From: CAZKEW01 sp964580435
Lineage (GTDB): Bacteria > Acidobacteriota > Aminicenantia > Aminicenantales > UBA8522
Assembly (NCBI GenBank): GCA_964580435.1
Contig: CAZOKP010000116.1
Span: 1 to 6,851, forward strand
DNA length: 6,851 nt
Reading direction: 5' to 3'
Of the stretch, positions 1 through 6,753 are shown piece after piece. The notes under the pieces are model-generated. The model was not told the origin of the DNA, did no database searches, and was given only the letters and a program-made list of their open reading frames with translations. Both the position numbers and the translations under genes were made by a program. Every line of letters begins with the position of its first letter. Position 1 is the first letter of the stretch.

Positions 1-1244
1 GCGAAATCCCTGACGAAGGAAGGCCTTTCGGGTCGAGGCCCGATCAGGCTCATTTCTCCTTTTAAGACGTTGACGAGCTGAGGAATCTCGTCGATGCTGA
101 ACTTTCTCATGAACCGGCCGACGCTCGTCACCCGGGGATCATCAGGCGCGGCAAACACAGGACCTGTTTCTTTTTCGGCGTCGCAAACCATCGTCCTGAA
201 CTTGATCATGGCGAACCGCCTCCCGTCCAGTCCCATCCTTTCCTGGTGATAGAAGACCGGGCCTTTGGAGGTCAGCTTGATCAAGACAGAAAAGACCAGG
301 ATGAGGGGCGAAAAAAGAACCAAGCCCAGAGCAGAAACGATGAGATCCACGCCTCTCTTGATGACGCTCTTGAGACCCTTCAGAGAGACATCATCGATCG
401 AGATTACGGGGAAACCGTCCAAGTCCTGGATATTGGCTTTCAGGGTGAGGAGCTGGAAAATGTCGGGTATGAGCCTGATGTTGACGACGAACTTGTTGGC
501 CACCTTGATCGTTTCCAAAATCTTGGCATAATTGCTCAAATCCAAAGCGACAAACACCTCACTGATCTCGCTTTTTTCAAGGATCGCGCCGAGGTCATCG
601 ATGCGGCCCAAAACGTCCACACCGCCGTCGACTTCTATCTTCTCCCCGACTGCTTTCTCGTCGTCCAAGAAACCCCTGAGCACAAACCCCAGGTCTTTAT
701 ACTGGCGAATCTTCTGGGCTACGGCTTTGCCCATTTCTCCCGCTCCGACAATCAGGACATTCTGCAGGTTGAGGCCTTTGGCATATCGTCTTTTCATGAA
801 AAAGTAGATCTGGTTGCGGAGGAAAGAAATCATGAAAATGACGACTACGAAATAGACGAACAGGAAGCCGTGGGAGATCTTCAGGGTCACGCGAAAAAGC
901 GGCCTCGGACCCTGGCTGTAGCTATAAAGATAGCTCATGACGGCAAAAACGGCCAGGATGGTCAGGACGGCGTTCAGGCTGATGGCTAAAAAGTCATCGA
1001 TTTTCGTCCGCTTCAGCCGGGTCCTATAGAATCCCTGAAGATAGAAGATCAGGAGATGAACGGCCAAGAAGAGGGGGAAGACAAAGATATAATCTTGAAG
1101 CGGAGGAATTCCCTTGTTCGGGTCAACAGGTATGATGTAAGCATAAAAGCGAAAGAGATAAGAGTAAAAATAGGAAACCAGAATACCCACGATATCACTG
1201 AGGACAAACAGTCCGATGAGTCCGAATCGTTTTTTTGGGATCAC
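1..1244 (-). CDS. Initiating polyprenyl phosphoglycosyltransferase (WcaJ/PssY-type), C-terminus cut by the window edge
   Basis: Transfers a sugar phosphate from a nucleotide sugar to undecaprenyl phosphate in the inner membrane, the first step of repeat-unit assembly. I translated the open frame by hand from GTG at 1244, giving 414 residues with no stop. The N-terminal part has four hydrophobic segments near residues 8-32, 51-72, 84-108 and 123-142. A Rossmann-like domain (CoA_binding_3 type) follows, with NVLIVGAGEMG at 162-172. The catalytic domain starts near 290. It has a re-entrant hydrophobic helix broken by Ser312-Pro313, then GPVFYHQERMG, KFRTM, the catalytic Asp-Glu pair in SIDEIPQ (D385, E386) and GPRPERP at 402-408. 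Only the last tens of residues of this roughly 460-480-residue family should be missing. The GTG overlaps the stop of the preceding gene in GTGA, with AAAGG six bases upstream, so translation is probably coupled. The family is certain; the sugar (hexose-1-phosphate or other) is not determined. Confidence 0.95.
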   Translation of the reverse strand, partial: MIPKKRFGLIGLFVLSDIVGILVSYFYSYLFRFYAYIIPVDPNKGIPPLQDYIFVFPLFLAVHLLIFYLQGFYRTRLKRTKIDDFLAISLNAVLTILAVFAVMSYLYSYSQGPRPLFRVTLKISHGFLFVYFVVVIFMISFLRNQIYFFMKRRYAKGLNLQNVLIVGAGEMGKAVAQKIRQYKDLGFVLRGFLDDEKAVGEKIEVDGGVDVLGRIDDLGAILEKSEISEVFVALDLSNYAKILETIKVANKFVVNIRLIPDIFQLLTLKANIQDLDGFPVISIDDVSLKGLKSVIKRGVDLIVSALGLVLFSPLILVFSVLIKLTSKGPVFYHQERMGLDGRRFAMIKFRTMVCDAEKETGPVFAAPDDPRVTSVGRFMRKFSIDEIPQLVNVLKGEMSLIGPRPERPSFVRDF

Positions 1245-2359
1245 AATTGGCCTTTAAATTCAGCCCATTTTTTCTCGAGATAGGAAGTCATCTTCTCCTT
1301 GAAGGCGGCGCGGGAAAATTTCATCGCCTGGGACCGTATTTTGGCTTTATTAAATTCCAGGCCCTGGAAATTGTCAAGGGCGCTCGCGAGGCCCGCCAGC
1401 GAAAGTGGCGAGAAGAAAATCCCCGTTTCGCCGGGAAGGACGGTTTCTCTGGCGCCGCCGCGGCCGAAAGCAATGACTGGCGTCCCGCAGGCCTGGGCCT
1501 CTAAAGCCGAAATCCCGAAATCCTCCTCTCCAGGAAGAAGAAACGCCCTGGCCCCCTGGTAGAGGGAGCGAAGACGGTCGGCCGACACGGACCCGAGAAA
1601 CTCGATATTCGGCTTGGCCGTCTTTTTGAGTCGTCGATATTCCGGCCCGGTGCCCACGACTTTCAAGAGCCAGCCCCGAAGGTTAAACGCCTCGACGGCC
1701 AGGTCAATCCTTTTATAGGGGACGAGCGCAGAAACAACGAGATAATATTCCCTGGCCGGCTCTTGTGCTGCCGGGCCAAAGAAAACGGTGTCAACAGGAG
1801 GATGGATGACATCAGCGTCCCGCCGGTAGTATCTCTTGATCCGCCGAGCGACATTGGCGGAATTGGCCACAAAATGATCGACGCGGGCCGATGACGAAAC
1901 ATCCCAAACCCTCAGCCGGTGAATGACAGGAGGAATAAGAAACCTGGAAGGGAATGAGAGCCGCTCGGGAGAAAAATAAGTGAAATATTGATTCCAGGCA
2001 TATCTCACCGGAGAGTGAATGTAGCTGATGTGAAGGGCTTCGGGTTGGGGAATGACTCCCTTGGCCACACAATGGGAGCTCGAGATGACGAGGTCGTATT
2101 CACTGAGGTCAAAGAGCTCGGCCGCCAAGGGAAAAAAAGGCAGATAGAACCGGTATTTTTTTTCGAGGAACGGGAATTTCTGGAGAAAACTCGTCCGGAT
2201 GTCCCTTTCTTCTAGGACCTCTGCCTGGCTTCCTTTGAAGTGAAAAAGCGTAAAGATCGGTGCCTCGGGAAAAATCTCAGCGAGAACCTCCAGGACCTTT
2301 TCGCCCCCACGCTGGCCGGTCAGCCAGTCATGAACAAGGGCGACTTTGACCTTATCCAT
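1241..2359 (-). CDS. WbaZ-like GT4 glycosyltransferase
   Basis: A retaining GT-B glycosyltransferase of family GT4, 372 residues, a full family length. It resembles the WbaZ-like mannosyltransferase group. The opening VALVHDWLTGQRGGEKVLE (residues 6-24) has the His-Asp-Trp and Gly-Gly-Glu typical of that group. SSSHCVAKG (93-101) and YIHSPVRYAW (113-122) are further hallmarks. The C-terminal nucleotide-sugar domain has LVPYKRIDLAVEAF with K216/R217, and GEEDFGISALEAQACGTPV, whose E279 and E287 form the EX7E pair. The protein should act in the cytoplasm at the membrane, adding a sugar to the lipid-linked intermediate. Mannose is a family-based guess only. The ATG at 2359 follows promoter P2 with 8 bases between the -10 and the start codon and has no Shine-Dalgarno sequence. 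The TGA overlaps the GTG of the phosphoglycosyltransferase gene, so the two form a coupled pair. Confidence 0.93.
   Translation of the reverse strand: MDKVKVALVHDWLTGQRGGEKVLEVLAEIFPEAPIFTLFHFKGSQAEVLEERDIRTSFLQKFPFLEKKYRFYLPFFPLAAELFDLSEYDLVISSSHCVAKGVIPQPEALHISYIHSPVRYAWNQYFTYFSPERLSFPSRFLIPPVIHRLRVWDVSSSARVDHFVANSANVARRIKRYYRRDADVIHPPVDTVFFGPAAQEPAREYYLVVSALVPYKRIDLAVEAFNLRGWLLKVVGTGPEYRRLKKTAKPNIEFLGSVSADRLRSLYQGARAFLLPGEEDFGISALEAQACGTPVIAFGRGGARETVLPGETGIFFSPLSLAGLASALDNFQGLEFNKAKIRSQAMKFSRAAFKEKMTSYLEKKWAEFKGQL
1251..1255 (-). promoter_or_regulatory. Ribosome binding site of the phosphoglycosyltransferase gene
   Basis: AAAGG lies six bases before the GTG at 1244, inside the last codons of the upstream glycosyltransferase gene. 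This supports GTG as the start. The nearest alternative, TTG at 1246, is in the frame of the upstream gene. Confidence 0.6.
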
Positions 2360-2367
2360 CGGCGATG

Positions 2368-2396
2368 ATTATAAAAACCGGCTGCGGAATTGTCAA
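2368..2396 (-). promoter_or_regulatory. Consensus sigma-70-type promoter P2
   Basis: Reading the minus strand, TTGACA is at 2396-2391 and TATAAT at 2373-2368, separated by exactly 17 bases. All twelve hexamer positions match the housekeeping consensus. It sits in the 62-base gap after the third GT4 gene and faces the WbaZ-like gene. Counting the last -10 base as -7 puts +1 near 2361, only about two bases before the ATG at 2359, so the transcript should be leaderless or almost so. I see no convincing terminator hairpin in the gap, so read-through from P1 may add to P2 activity. Confidence 0.82.
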
Positions 2397-2421
2397 TGAA
2401 GACTCGGGGGTGTGGAAAGAC

Positions 2422-3558
2422 TCATAAAAATTTTCGCCCGTACAGCTCAAGGTAGAGGTTCTGAGTTTGCTCGACCATCCGGCGAAGGGGAAAACGCGGC
2501 GGGATCACGGCTCTCGCCCTCTCGGCCAGACGTCTGGCTCTGTCCTTATCCCGAAGCAAGGAGATGATGGCATCAGCCAGGGCCTGCGGGTCTTTGGACG
2601 GGACGAGAACGCCCGTCTTCCCGTCTTCAATGATTTCGGTAATGCCGTCCACGGCAGTGGCGATGATCGGCTTTCCAAGGGCGGCGGCCTCCACCAGGAC
2701 AAAAGGCAACCCTTCCCAGAGAGAAGGAAGGACAAAAACATCAAAAAGCGGGATAAGAGAAGCGGCATCTTTCCTCGCGCCCAGGAAAAGGAGCCTGCCT
2801 TCGAGACCTGCTCTCAGGGTCATTTTCCTCAGCTTTGGGCCGAGCGGCCCTTCTCCGACCACGACGATCTTGGAGCCGGGAAAAGCGCTGAATACCTGCC
2901 CGGCAGCTTCGACCAGATAAAAAATGCCCTTCTGGCGGTGAAGCCGCGCCACCGTCCCGATGACCGGCTGGTCAGGCTCCAAGCCAAATTCACGCCTCTT
3001 TCTTAGGCTGTCTTCGGCGTTTTTTTCGAGCTTCAAGTCGATGCCGTTGGGGATAATAAACATTTTATCTTCCGGAGCGAGCCGATGCTTTCTTGCCCGA
3101 CTCAAATCGGCCTGAGAAACAAGGATCAGGCCATCGCTAAAGCGAGACAATATTCTCTCCTGAAGGATATAAAGACGCCTCAGCAGGGGATTCCGGTAAT
3201 GGAGGTAGTGAATCCCATGGAGGGTGTGGACGATGACAGGCGTCCGGCATCGGCGGGCCGCCCAGCGGCCGTAAAGCCCGGCGATTCCTCCGTGAGTATG
3301 AAGGATCTGAATTTTGTTTTTCTTCAAGGCGGCAGCGACCTGCTTGATGGAGCGGAGGCTCAATGTCTTGGGCAGCGGAACCGGAACATGGCTCAATCCG
3401 CGGCTCCTGACTTCATCCACAAGAGGGCCATTACCCGCAGAGCAAACAAAGACCTCAAAACGCTGAGGGTCTAGGTTTTCAGCCAGCAGGAGGAGTGCCG
3501 TCTGGCCTCCGCCGAGCGACGGCCGGTCAATCATCTGGCAAATTCTTATTTTTTCCAT
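2422..3558 (-). CDS. GT4 glycosyltransferase (group 1)
   Basis: A 378-residue GT-B enzyme of family GT4 that should transfer a sugar from a nucleotide sugar to the growing lipid-linked glycan. The acceptor-binding domain starts with RICQMIDRPSLGGGQTALL, with the glycine loop at residues 16-18, and carries HTHGG at 87-91 and HTLHG at 111-115. The linker motif IIPNGID is at 168-174. The donor domain has GTVARLHRQKG, with phosphate-contacting R205 and K210, then VVVGEGP. The EX7E pair is E282 and E290 in WEGLPFVLVEAAALG. I chose the ATG at 3558, where family homology begins and which lies 7 bases after the preceding stop. The frame is open back to an ATG at 3663, but those 35 extra residues are basic, non-homologous and overlap the upstream gene. 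The ribosome site is weak (AGTGA four bases before the ATG). Donor and acceptor are unknown. Confidence 0.92.
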   Translation of the reverse strand: MEKIRICQMIDRPSLGGGQTALLLLAENLDPQRFEVFVCSAGNGPLVDEVRSRGLSHVPVPLPKTLSLRSIKQVAAALKKNKIQILHTHGGIAGLYGRWAARRCRTPVIVHTLHGIHYLHYRNPLLRRLYILQERILSRFSDGLILVSQADLSRARKHRLAPEDKMFIIPNGIDLKLEKNAEDSLRKRREFGLEPDQPVIGTVARLHRQKGIFYLVEAAGQVFSAFPGSKIVVVGEGPLGPKLRKMTLRAGLEGRLLFLGARKDAASLIPLFDVFVLPSLWEGLPFVLVEAAALGKPIIATAVDGITEIIEDGKTGVLVPSKDPQALADAIISLLRDKDRARRLAERARAVIPPRFPLRRMVEQTQNLYLELYGRKFL

Positions 3559-3565
3559 CGATTCA

Positions 3566-4450
3566 CTATCGTTTATTCTCGTTCCCAAAGATCCGCATCT
3601 TCTGCGACCGGAGCAGTTCTTTTTTTTCAGCCGTAAGGGCCTTAAAAAGAACAGCAAGGGCAAAGTTCAAACGCAAGAATATGCTCAGGAAAATCGCCGA
3701 CGCTCGAGAGTTATGCTTGCGATAGAAATAGACCTGGCTTCTCCGGTACTCCAGGCGGGTTTGAAACTTCAGGCTGGAAGTGGTGGCAGCGCCCGTGTGG
3801 GCAATCCTTATACCGGGAAAAAAGACGACCTTCCAGCCCTTTTCCCTCATTCGCAGGCACAGGTCGATATCCTCAAAATAAAGGAAAAAATGCTCATCGA
3901 AAAAGCCGACCTCTTCCACCGCCGTCCGCCTGGCGAGAAGGCAGGCTCCGCTTACCCAGCGCACGTCCCTCGGTTTCAAAGAGCGCCCTAAAACGCTTTT
4001 ATAATAGGGATTAAGAAAAAGTTTCTGCCAGATTTCAGAGAAAAAGTTCCTTCTCCCTCCGAAAGAAACCTGATAGCGCCCACTCTTATGAACAAGTGCC
4101 GGGCCGACCGCTCCGACCTGAGGCCGGGCTCCGAGCTCGGCCACGAGTGCAGGCAGGGCCTCAGGAGGAACGACGGTATCCGTATTCAGAAAGAGGATGA
4201 ATTCACCGCTGCTCGCTTTTATCCCAATATTGTTGGCCCTAGCGTAGCCTAAATTTTCCTCATTCTGGATGAGCTTAACCCAGGGGAAGGCCGTCCGGAC
4301 AAGGTCCGGGCTCCCATCCTGAGAATGATTGTCCACCAAAATGACTTCGGCGGCCAGCCTGCTCGCTCCCTTTTCGACCGAGGAAAGACAATCTCCAAGG
4401 TGCGCTCGATCATTGAAATTGACCAGGATGACCGTCAGCTCGGGTTTCAT
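3566..4450 (-). CDS. GT2 glycosyltransferase, WbbL-like (rhamnosyltransferase-type)
   Basis: An inverting GT-A glycosyltransferase of family GT2, 294 residues, close to the usual length for WbbL-like enzymes. LTVILVNFNDR opens the fold. VDNHSQDGS gives the nucleotide-binding D40-N41. NLGYARANNIGIKAS (66-80) is a strong WbbL-type signature. FLNTDT carries the metal-binding D91, WVSGACLLAR is at 165-174, and FDEHFFLYFEDIDLCLR contains the likely base region E193-D194-D196. A hydrophobic or amphipathic stretch near 250-272 could attach it to the membrane. Rhamnose is the commonest donor sugar in this group, but the sequence does not prove it. The ATG at 4450 overlaps the previous stop as ATGA and is preceded by AGGAAA. 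The longer frame back to 4552 adds 34 residues that do not match the family and lie wholly inside the upstream gene, so I rejected it. Confidence 0.94.
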   Translation of the reverse strand: MKPELTVILVNFNDRAHLGDCLSSVEKGASRLAAEVILVDNHSQDGSPDLVRTAFPWVKLIQNEENLGYARANNIGIKASSGEFILFLNTDTVVPPEALPALVAELGARPQVGAVGPALVHKSGRYQVSFGGRRNFFSEIWQKLFLNPYYKSVLGRSLKPRDVRWVSGACLLARRTAVEEVGFFDEHFFLYFEDIDLCLRMREKGWKVVFFPGIRIAHTGAATTSSLKFQTRLEYRRSQVYFYRKHNSRASAIFLSIFLRLNFALAVLFKALTAEKKELLRSQKMRIFGNENKR

Positions 4451-5547
4451 GTCGGTTTCCTGCCCTCGAGAAGAAAGGCAAGCTCGCGCGCTGCCCTCTG
4501 CCAGGAAAATTGACCCCTTTTTTGCTCGAACCGGTTCAAGAGTCGCAGACACATTTTCTCATCAGTGAGGACAGCCTGCAGAGCTTCCATGACCTTTCGT
4601 TCATCGGGAATCCCGACCATAACAGCCACATCGCCAAAGACCTCTTCCAAAGAGGAGCCCCTCATTAAGACGACCGGTGTTCTACAGGCTAAAGCTTCGA
4701 GCGGCGGGAAGCCAAACCCTTCATATTCAGAAAGATAGGCAAAAGCATCCAGCCCGGAATAGAAGAGAGGGAGGTCCTCTTCAGGAAGCGTCTCCTCCCA
4801 TCTTATCCATTCCTGGCCCAGAATCTCGGCCATCTCCCCCGGCCTCGACCCGGTCAAGTCTTTTCCCACGAGGTAAAGCATCGTCTCCGGAAATATGCCA
4901 CGCAGAAGGCCGACGGCCCGGACAAGACATGGGATATGGCGCCTTTTAAAGATAGAGCCCAAGAAGCCGATCACCTTTTTCCCGGACAGGCCCTTTTTTT
5001 GCTTCCAGGCAATGATTTTTTCTTCCGGCGCCCTGCGGAACTTCTCTTCAATTCCCCAGCCGAGCACCTTAATTTTCTCCGGTTTTATGTTGAAAAAAGC
5101 CAGGATTTCGCTCCTGGTGAACTCCGAGGGGACGACAATCAAGATCGCCTTTTGCAGGCTTCTATTGATGAGGAACCTGCGCGTAATGGCGTATTTCCGC
5201 GGATACCATTCGGGATGAGACACGGCCGAGATATCATGCTCGATTAAGACGGATTTCCACGGATTGATGAAGGGCAGGATATAGTTTGTAGCAACGAAGA
5301 GGTCGGGCTTTGCCTTTTTTAGAGCTCTCCTGAAGGGGCCGTTCTGCCAGCGCAGATACCCGCCTGGTGAAGGGAGGACGCGCTCGCTGACGCGCGGCCG
5401 GGAATACCTCCCGATGTTCTCTTTGGTATAGATGAGAAACTCGTCCTCAGGAAGAAGGTCGAACAAAGGAATTAAAATATTGTCAATGACCCGGCCTACT
5501 CCCCCGGCATCCTGGCCGAGCTCGTATCCATCAACGGCGATTCTCAT
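4447..5547 (-). CDS. GT4 glycosyltransferase, MtfB-like subgroup
   Basis: A 366-residue GT-B enzyme of family GT4, probably of the MtfB-like (mannosyltransferase B type) group. RIAVDGYELGQDAGGVGRVI gives the glycine loop at residues 15-18. IEHD places the conserved His-Asp at 104-105, and VPSEFTRSEI is at 139-148. The donor domain has FLGSIFKRRHI, with basic residues K201-R203 in place of the common RKN, and YLVGKD. The EX7E pair is E276 and E284 in YEGFGFPPLEALACRTPVV. R289 stands where most relatives have glycine in the A-C-G-T-P loop, which is a mild oddity. The ATG at 5547 lies 28 bases after the previous stop, with AGTGA six bases upstream as a weak ribosome site. Its stop overlaps the GT2 start. 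It probably adds one hexose to the repeat unit; the substrate is not determined. It and its upstream neighbour belong to the same subgroup and may descend from an old duplication. Confidence 0.92.
   Translation of the reverse strand: MRIAVDGYELGQDAGGVGRVIDNILIPLFDLLPEDEFLIYTKENIGRYSRPRVSERVLPSPGGYLRWQNGPFRRALKKAKPDLFVATNYILPFINPWKSVLIEHDISAVSHPEWYPRKYAITRRFLINRSLQKAILIVVPSEFTRSEILAFFNIKPEKIKVLGWGIEEKFRRAPEEKIIAWKQKKGLSGKKVIGFLGSIFKRRHIPCLVRAVGLLRGIFPETMLYLVGKDLTGSRPGEMAEILGQEWIRWEETLPEEDLPLFYSGLDAFAYLSEYEGFGFPPLEALACRTPVVLMRGSSLEEVFGDVAVMVGIPDERKVMEALQAVLTDEKMCLRLLNRFEQKRGQFSWQRAARELAFLLEGRKPT
4456..4461 (-). promoter_or_regulatory. Ribosome binding site of the GT2 gene
   Basis: AGGAAA lies before the ATG at 4450, with seven bases between AGGA and the ATG. 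It is inside the last codons of the upstream GT4 gene. Together with the ATGA overlap it fixes the internal ATG at 4450, rather than 4552, as the start and points to coupled translation. Confidence 0.65.
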
Positions 5548-5575
5548 CGTTTTTCACTTGCGAGATAGCGTCGCT

Positions 5576-6709
5576 TCATTTTTTCAGAAAAGTGAGATAG
5601 AACTCAAGTGTCTCGGAGGCCGCCTTCTCCCATCTGAAATCTGCGGCCCTTTTCCTCCCCTTAGCGATAAGCTCTTCCCTGGCCTGATTGCTCTCCAGGA
5701 GAAAGAAGATTTTTTCGGCCATGCTCTCGGGGTCCTCCGGCCGGAAATACAACGCCGCGTCGTTCGCAACCTCAGGAATTGCAGAAGTCAGAGAAGCGGC
5801 CACGGGAACACCGCTGGCCATGGCTTCGAGGAGGGGCAGGCCGAATCCCTCATAGAGGGACGGAAAGACGAAGAGCGTGGCCAGGCGATAGATGCGCCTG
5901 ACGTCCTCCTCAGGAAGATATCCTGTGACTCGTATTGAGGACGTCAGCCCGAGTTTCCCGGCGCGGACAAGCAGCTCGGCCGAGTCCTGGCCCGACGGCC
6001 CGACGAGAACCAGGGCAATCTTGTGACCCCGGAGATGGACGATCTTCAGGGCATCGAGCAGCCGGGAGAGGTTTTTCCTGGGCTCCTGGGCGCCGACAAA
6101 CAGCAGAAAGGCCGACGGAAGATCATATCGTCTTTTTGCCTCCTCGAGCTCGGCCGAGGGAATCTCTTCTAAGAATTTCCGGTCGAGGCCATGGGAAATG
6201 ACTCTGATTTTCTCCTCTCTGAGGTCAAACCGGGAGACAAGCTCGTTCTTGATAAAAGAGGAAAAAGTGATGATTCCGTCCGCCTGCCGCCATGCGCTTC
6301 GAGCGCGGCGCAAAAAAACTTTCCCCGCCTCCTTCCCGGCTAAGGCGGGAGAATCCATGAAGAAAAGGTCGTGCACGGTGACGATCTTCTTTCCTCCGGT
6401 CGGAAGGATAAGGGGAGTCGCGGAATGGGTCAGGTCAAGTGCGGACCTGAAAAAAAAATCGAGCCGCGGTCGGCGTGCCTCATACCAAAAAAAGTTGAGC
6501 GCCTTGACCGGGACGCGAGCATCGCGAAATTTCATTTTGGCGAAGACGGGGATCTTCTGAGCCGGAAATCGGTCCTTCCAGGAGGCAGAAAAAAGAAAAT
6601 ACTCGTTCGTCTTGTCGATGAGAGCGAGGTGAAAAAGAAGGTTCTTAAGATACATCCCCACGCCCGTCTCTTCGCGGAGAAAGGGACGCAGGTCAAACCC
6701 GATTCGCAT
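5576..6709 (-). CDS. GT4 glycosyltransferase, MtfB-like subgroup, first gene of the block
   Basis: A 377-residue GT-B enzyme of family GT4 in the MtfB-like group. RIGFDLRPFLREETGVGMYLKNLL opens it, with glycines 16 and 18 in the acceptor-side loop. TVHDLFF puts His-Asp at 113-114, and ITFSSFIKNEL is at 147-157. The donor domain has LLFVGAQEPRKNLSRLLDAL, whose R211 and K212 should contact the donor phosphates, and ALVLVGPSG. The EX7E pair is E287 and E295 in YEGFGLPLLEAMASGVPV, and IPEVANDAALYF at 311-322 is also typical. It should act in the cytoplasm on the lipid-linked intermediate; donor and acceptor are unknown. The ATG at 6709 is the family start. It has no Shine-Dalgarno sequence and stands 8 bases after the -10 of P1. 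Codons 84-87 contain a run of nine T on the coding strand. Confidence 0.93.
   Translation of the reverse strand: MRIGFDLRPFLREETGVGMYLKNLLFHLALIDKTNEYFLFSASWKDRFPAQKIPVFAKMKFRDARVPVKALNFFWYEARRPRLDFFFRSALDLTHSATPLILPTGGKKIVTVHDLFFMDSPALAGKEAGKVFLRRARSAWRQADGIITFSSFIKNELVSRFDLREEKIRVISHGLDRKFLEEIPSAELEEAKRRYDLPSAFLLFVGAQEPRKNLSRLLDALKIVHLRGHKIALVLVGPSGQDSAELLVRAGKLGLTSSIRVTGYLPEEDVRRIYRLATLFVFPSLYEGFGLPLLEAMASGVPVAASLTSAIPEVANDAALYFRPEDPESMAEKIFFLLESNQAREELIAKGRKRAADFRWEKAASETLEFYLTFLKK
6450..6458 (-). repeat. Nine-base homopolymer (T9 on the coding strand)
   Basis: Nine identical bases span codons 84-87 (Asp-Phe-Phe-Phe) of the first GT4 gene. Loss or gain of one base would truncate the enzyme early. 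Runs of this length can slip during replication or transcription, but nothing in a single sequence shows that this one does. Confidence 0.4.
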
Positions 6710-6717
6710 TTTGAGCT

Positions 6718-6746
6718 AATGTATGTCCGACGGCCCGAAATGTCAA
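6718..6746 (-). promoter_or_regulatory. Sigma-70-type promoter P1
   Basis: On the minus strand TTGACA is at 6746-6741 (perfect -35) and TACATT at 6723-6718 (4 of 6 match to the -10), with a 17-base spacer. The distance from the -10 to the ATG at 6709 is 8 bases, the same as at P2. The predicted +1 falls near 6711, leaving a leader of about two bases. It would drive the four-gene glycosyltransferase block. Confidence 0.68.
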
Positions 6747-6753
6747 GGCAGCG

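Noticed and set aside
246..989. A 247-residue open frame on the plus strand, antisense to the phosphoglycosyltransferase gene.
   Set aside because: It lies wholly opposite a gene with clear family motifs, its protein is acidic and glutamine-rich with no recognisable domain, and it has no convincing start signal. It is best explained by codon bias of the real gene.
2397..2421. Possible terminator in the gap after the third GT4 gene.
   Set aside because: The GAGTC motif occurs twice in direct orientation, not inverted, and there is no stable stem followed by a T run on the minus strand.
2467..3006. A 179-residue plus-strand frame opposite the third GT4 gene.
   Set aside because: It is antisense to a gene with intact catalytic motifs, shows no domain and has no upstream signal.
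3556..3663. Extended start at 3663 for the third GT4 gene.
   Set aside because: The extra 35 residues overlap the GT2 gene, have no family match and are rich in basic residues. The family's first strand begins right after the ATG at 3558.
4448..4552. Extended start at 4552 for the GT2 gene.
   Set aside because: The added 34 residues lie inside the upstream GT4 gene, while the ATG at 4450 has a ribosome site and the typical ATGA overlap.
5548..5575. A separate promoter in the 28-base gap before the second GT4 gene.
   Set aside because: The best -35/-10 pair (TTCTGA, 16 bases, TATCTC) is weak and partly inside the preceding gene. Transcription from P1 explains the gene better.
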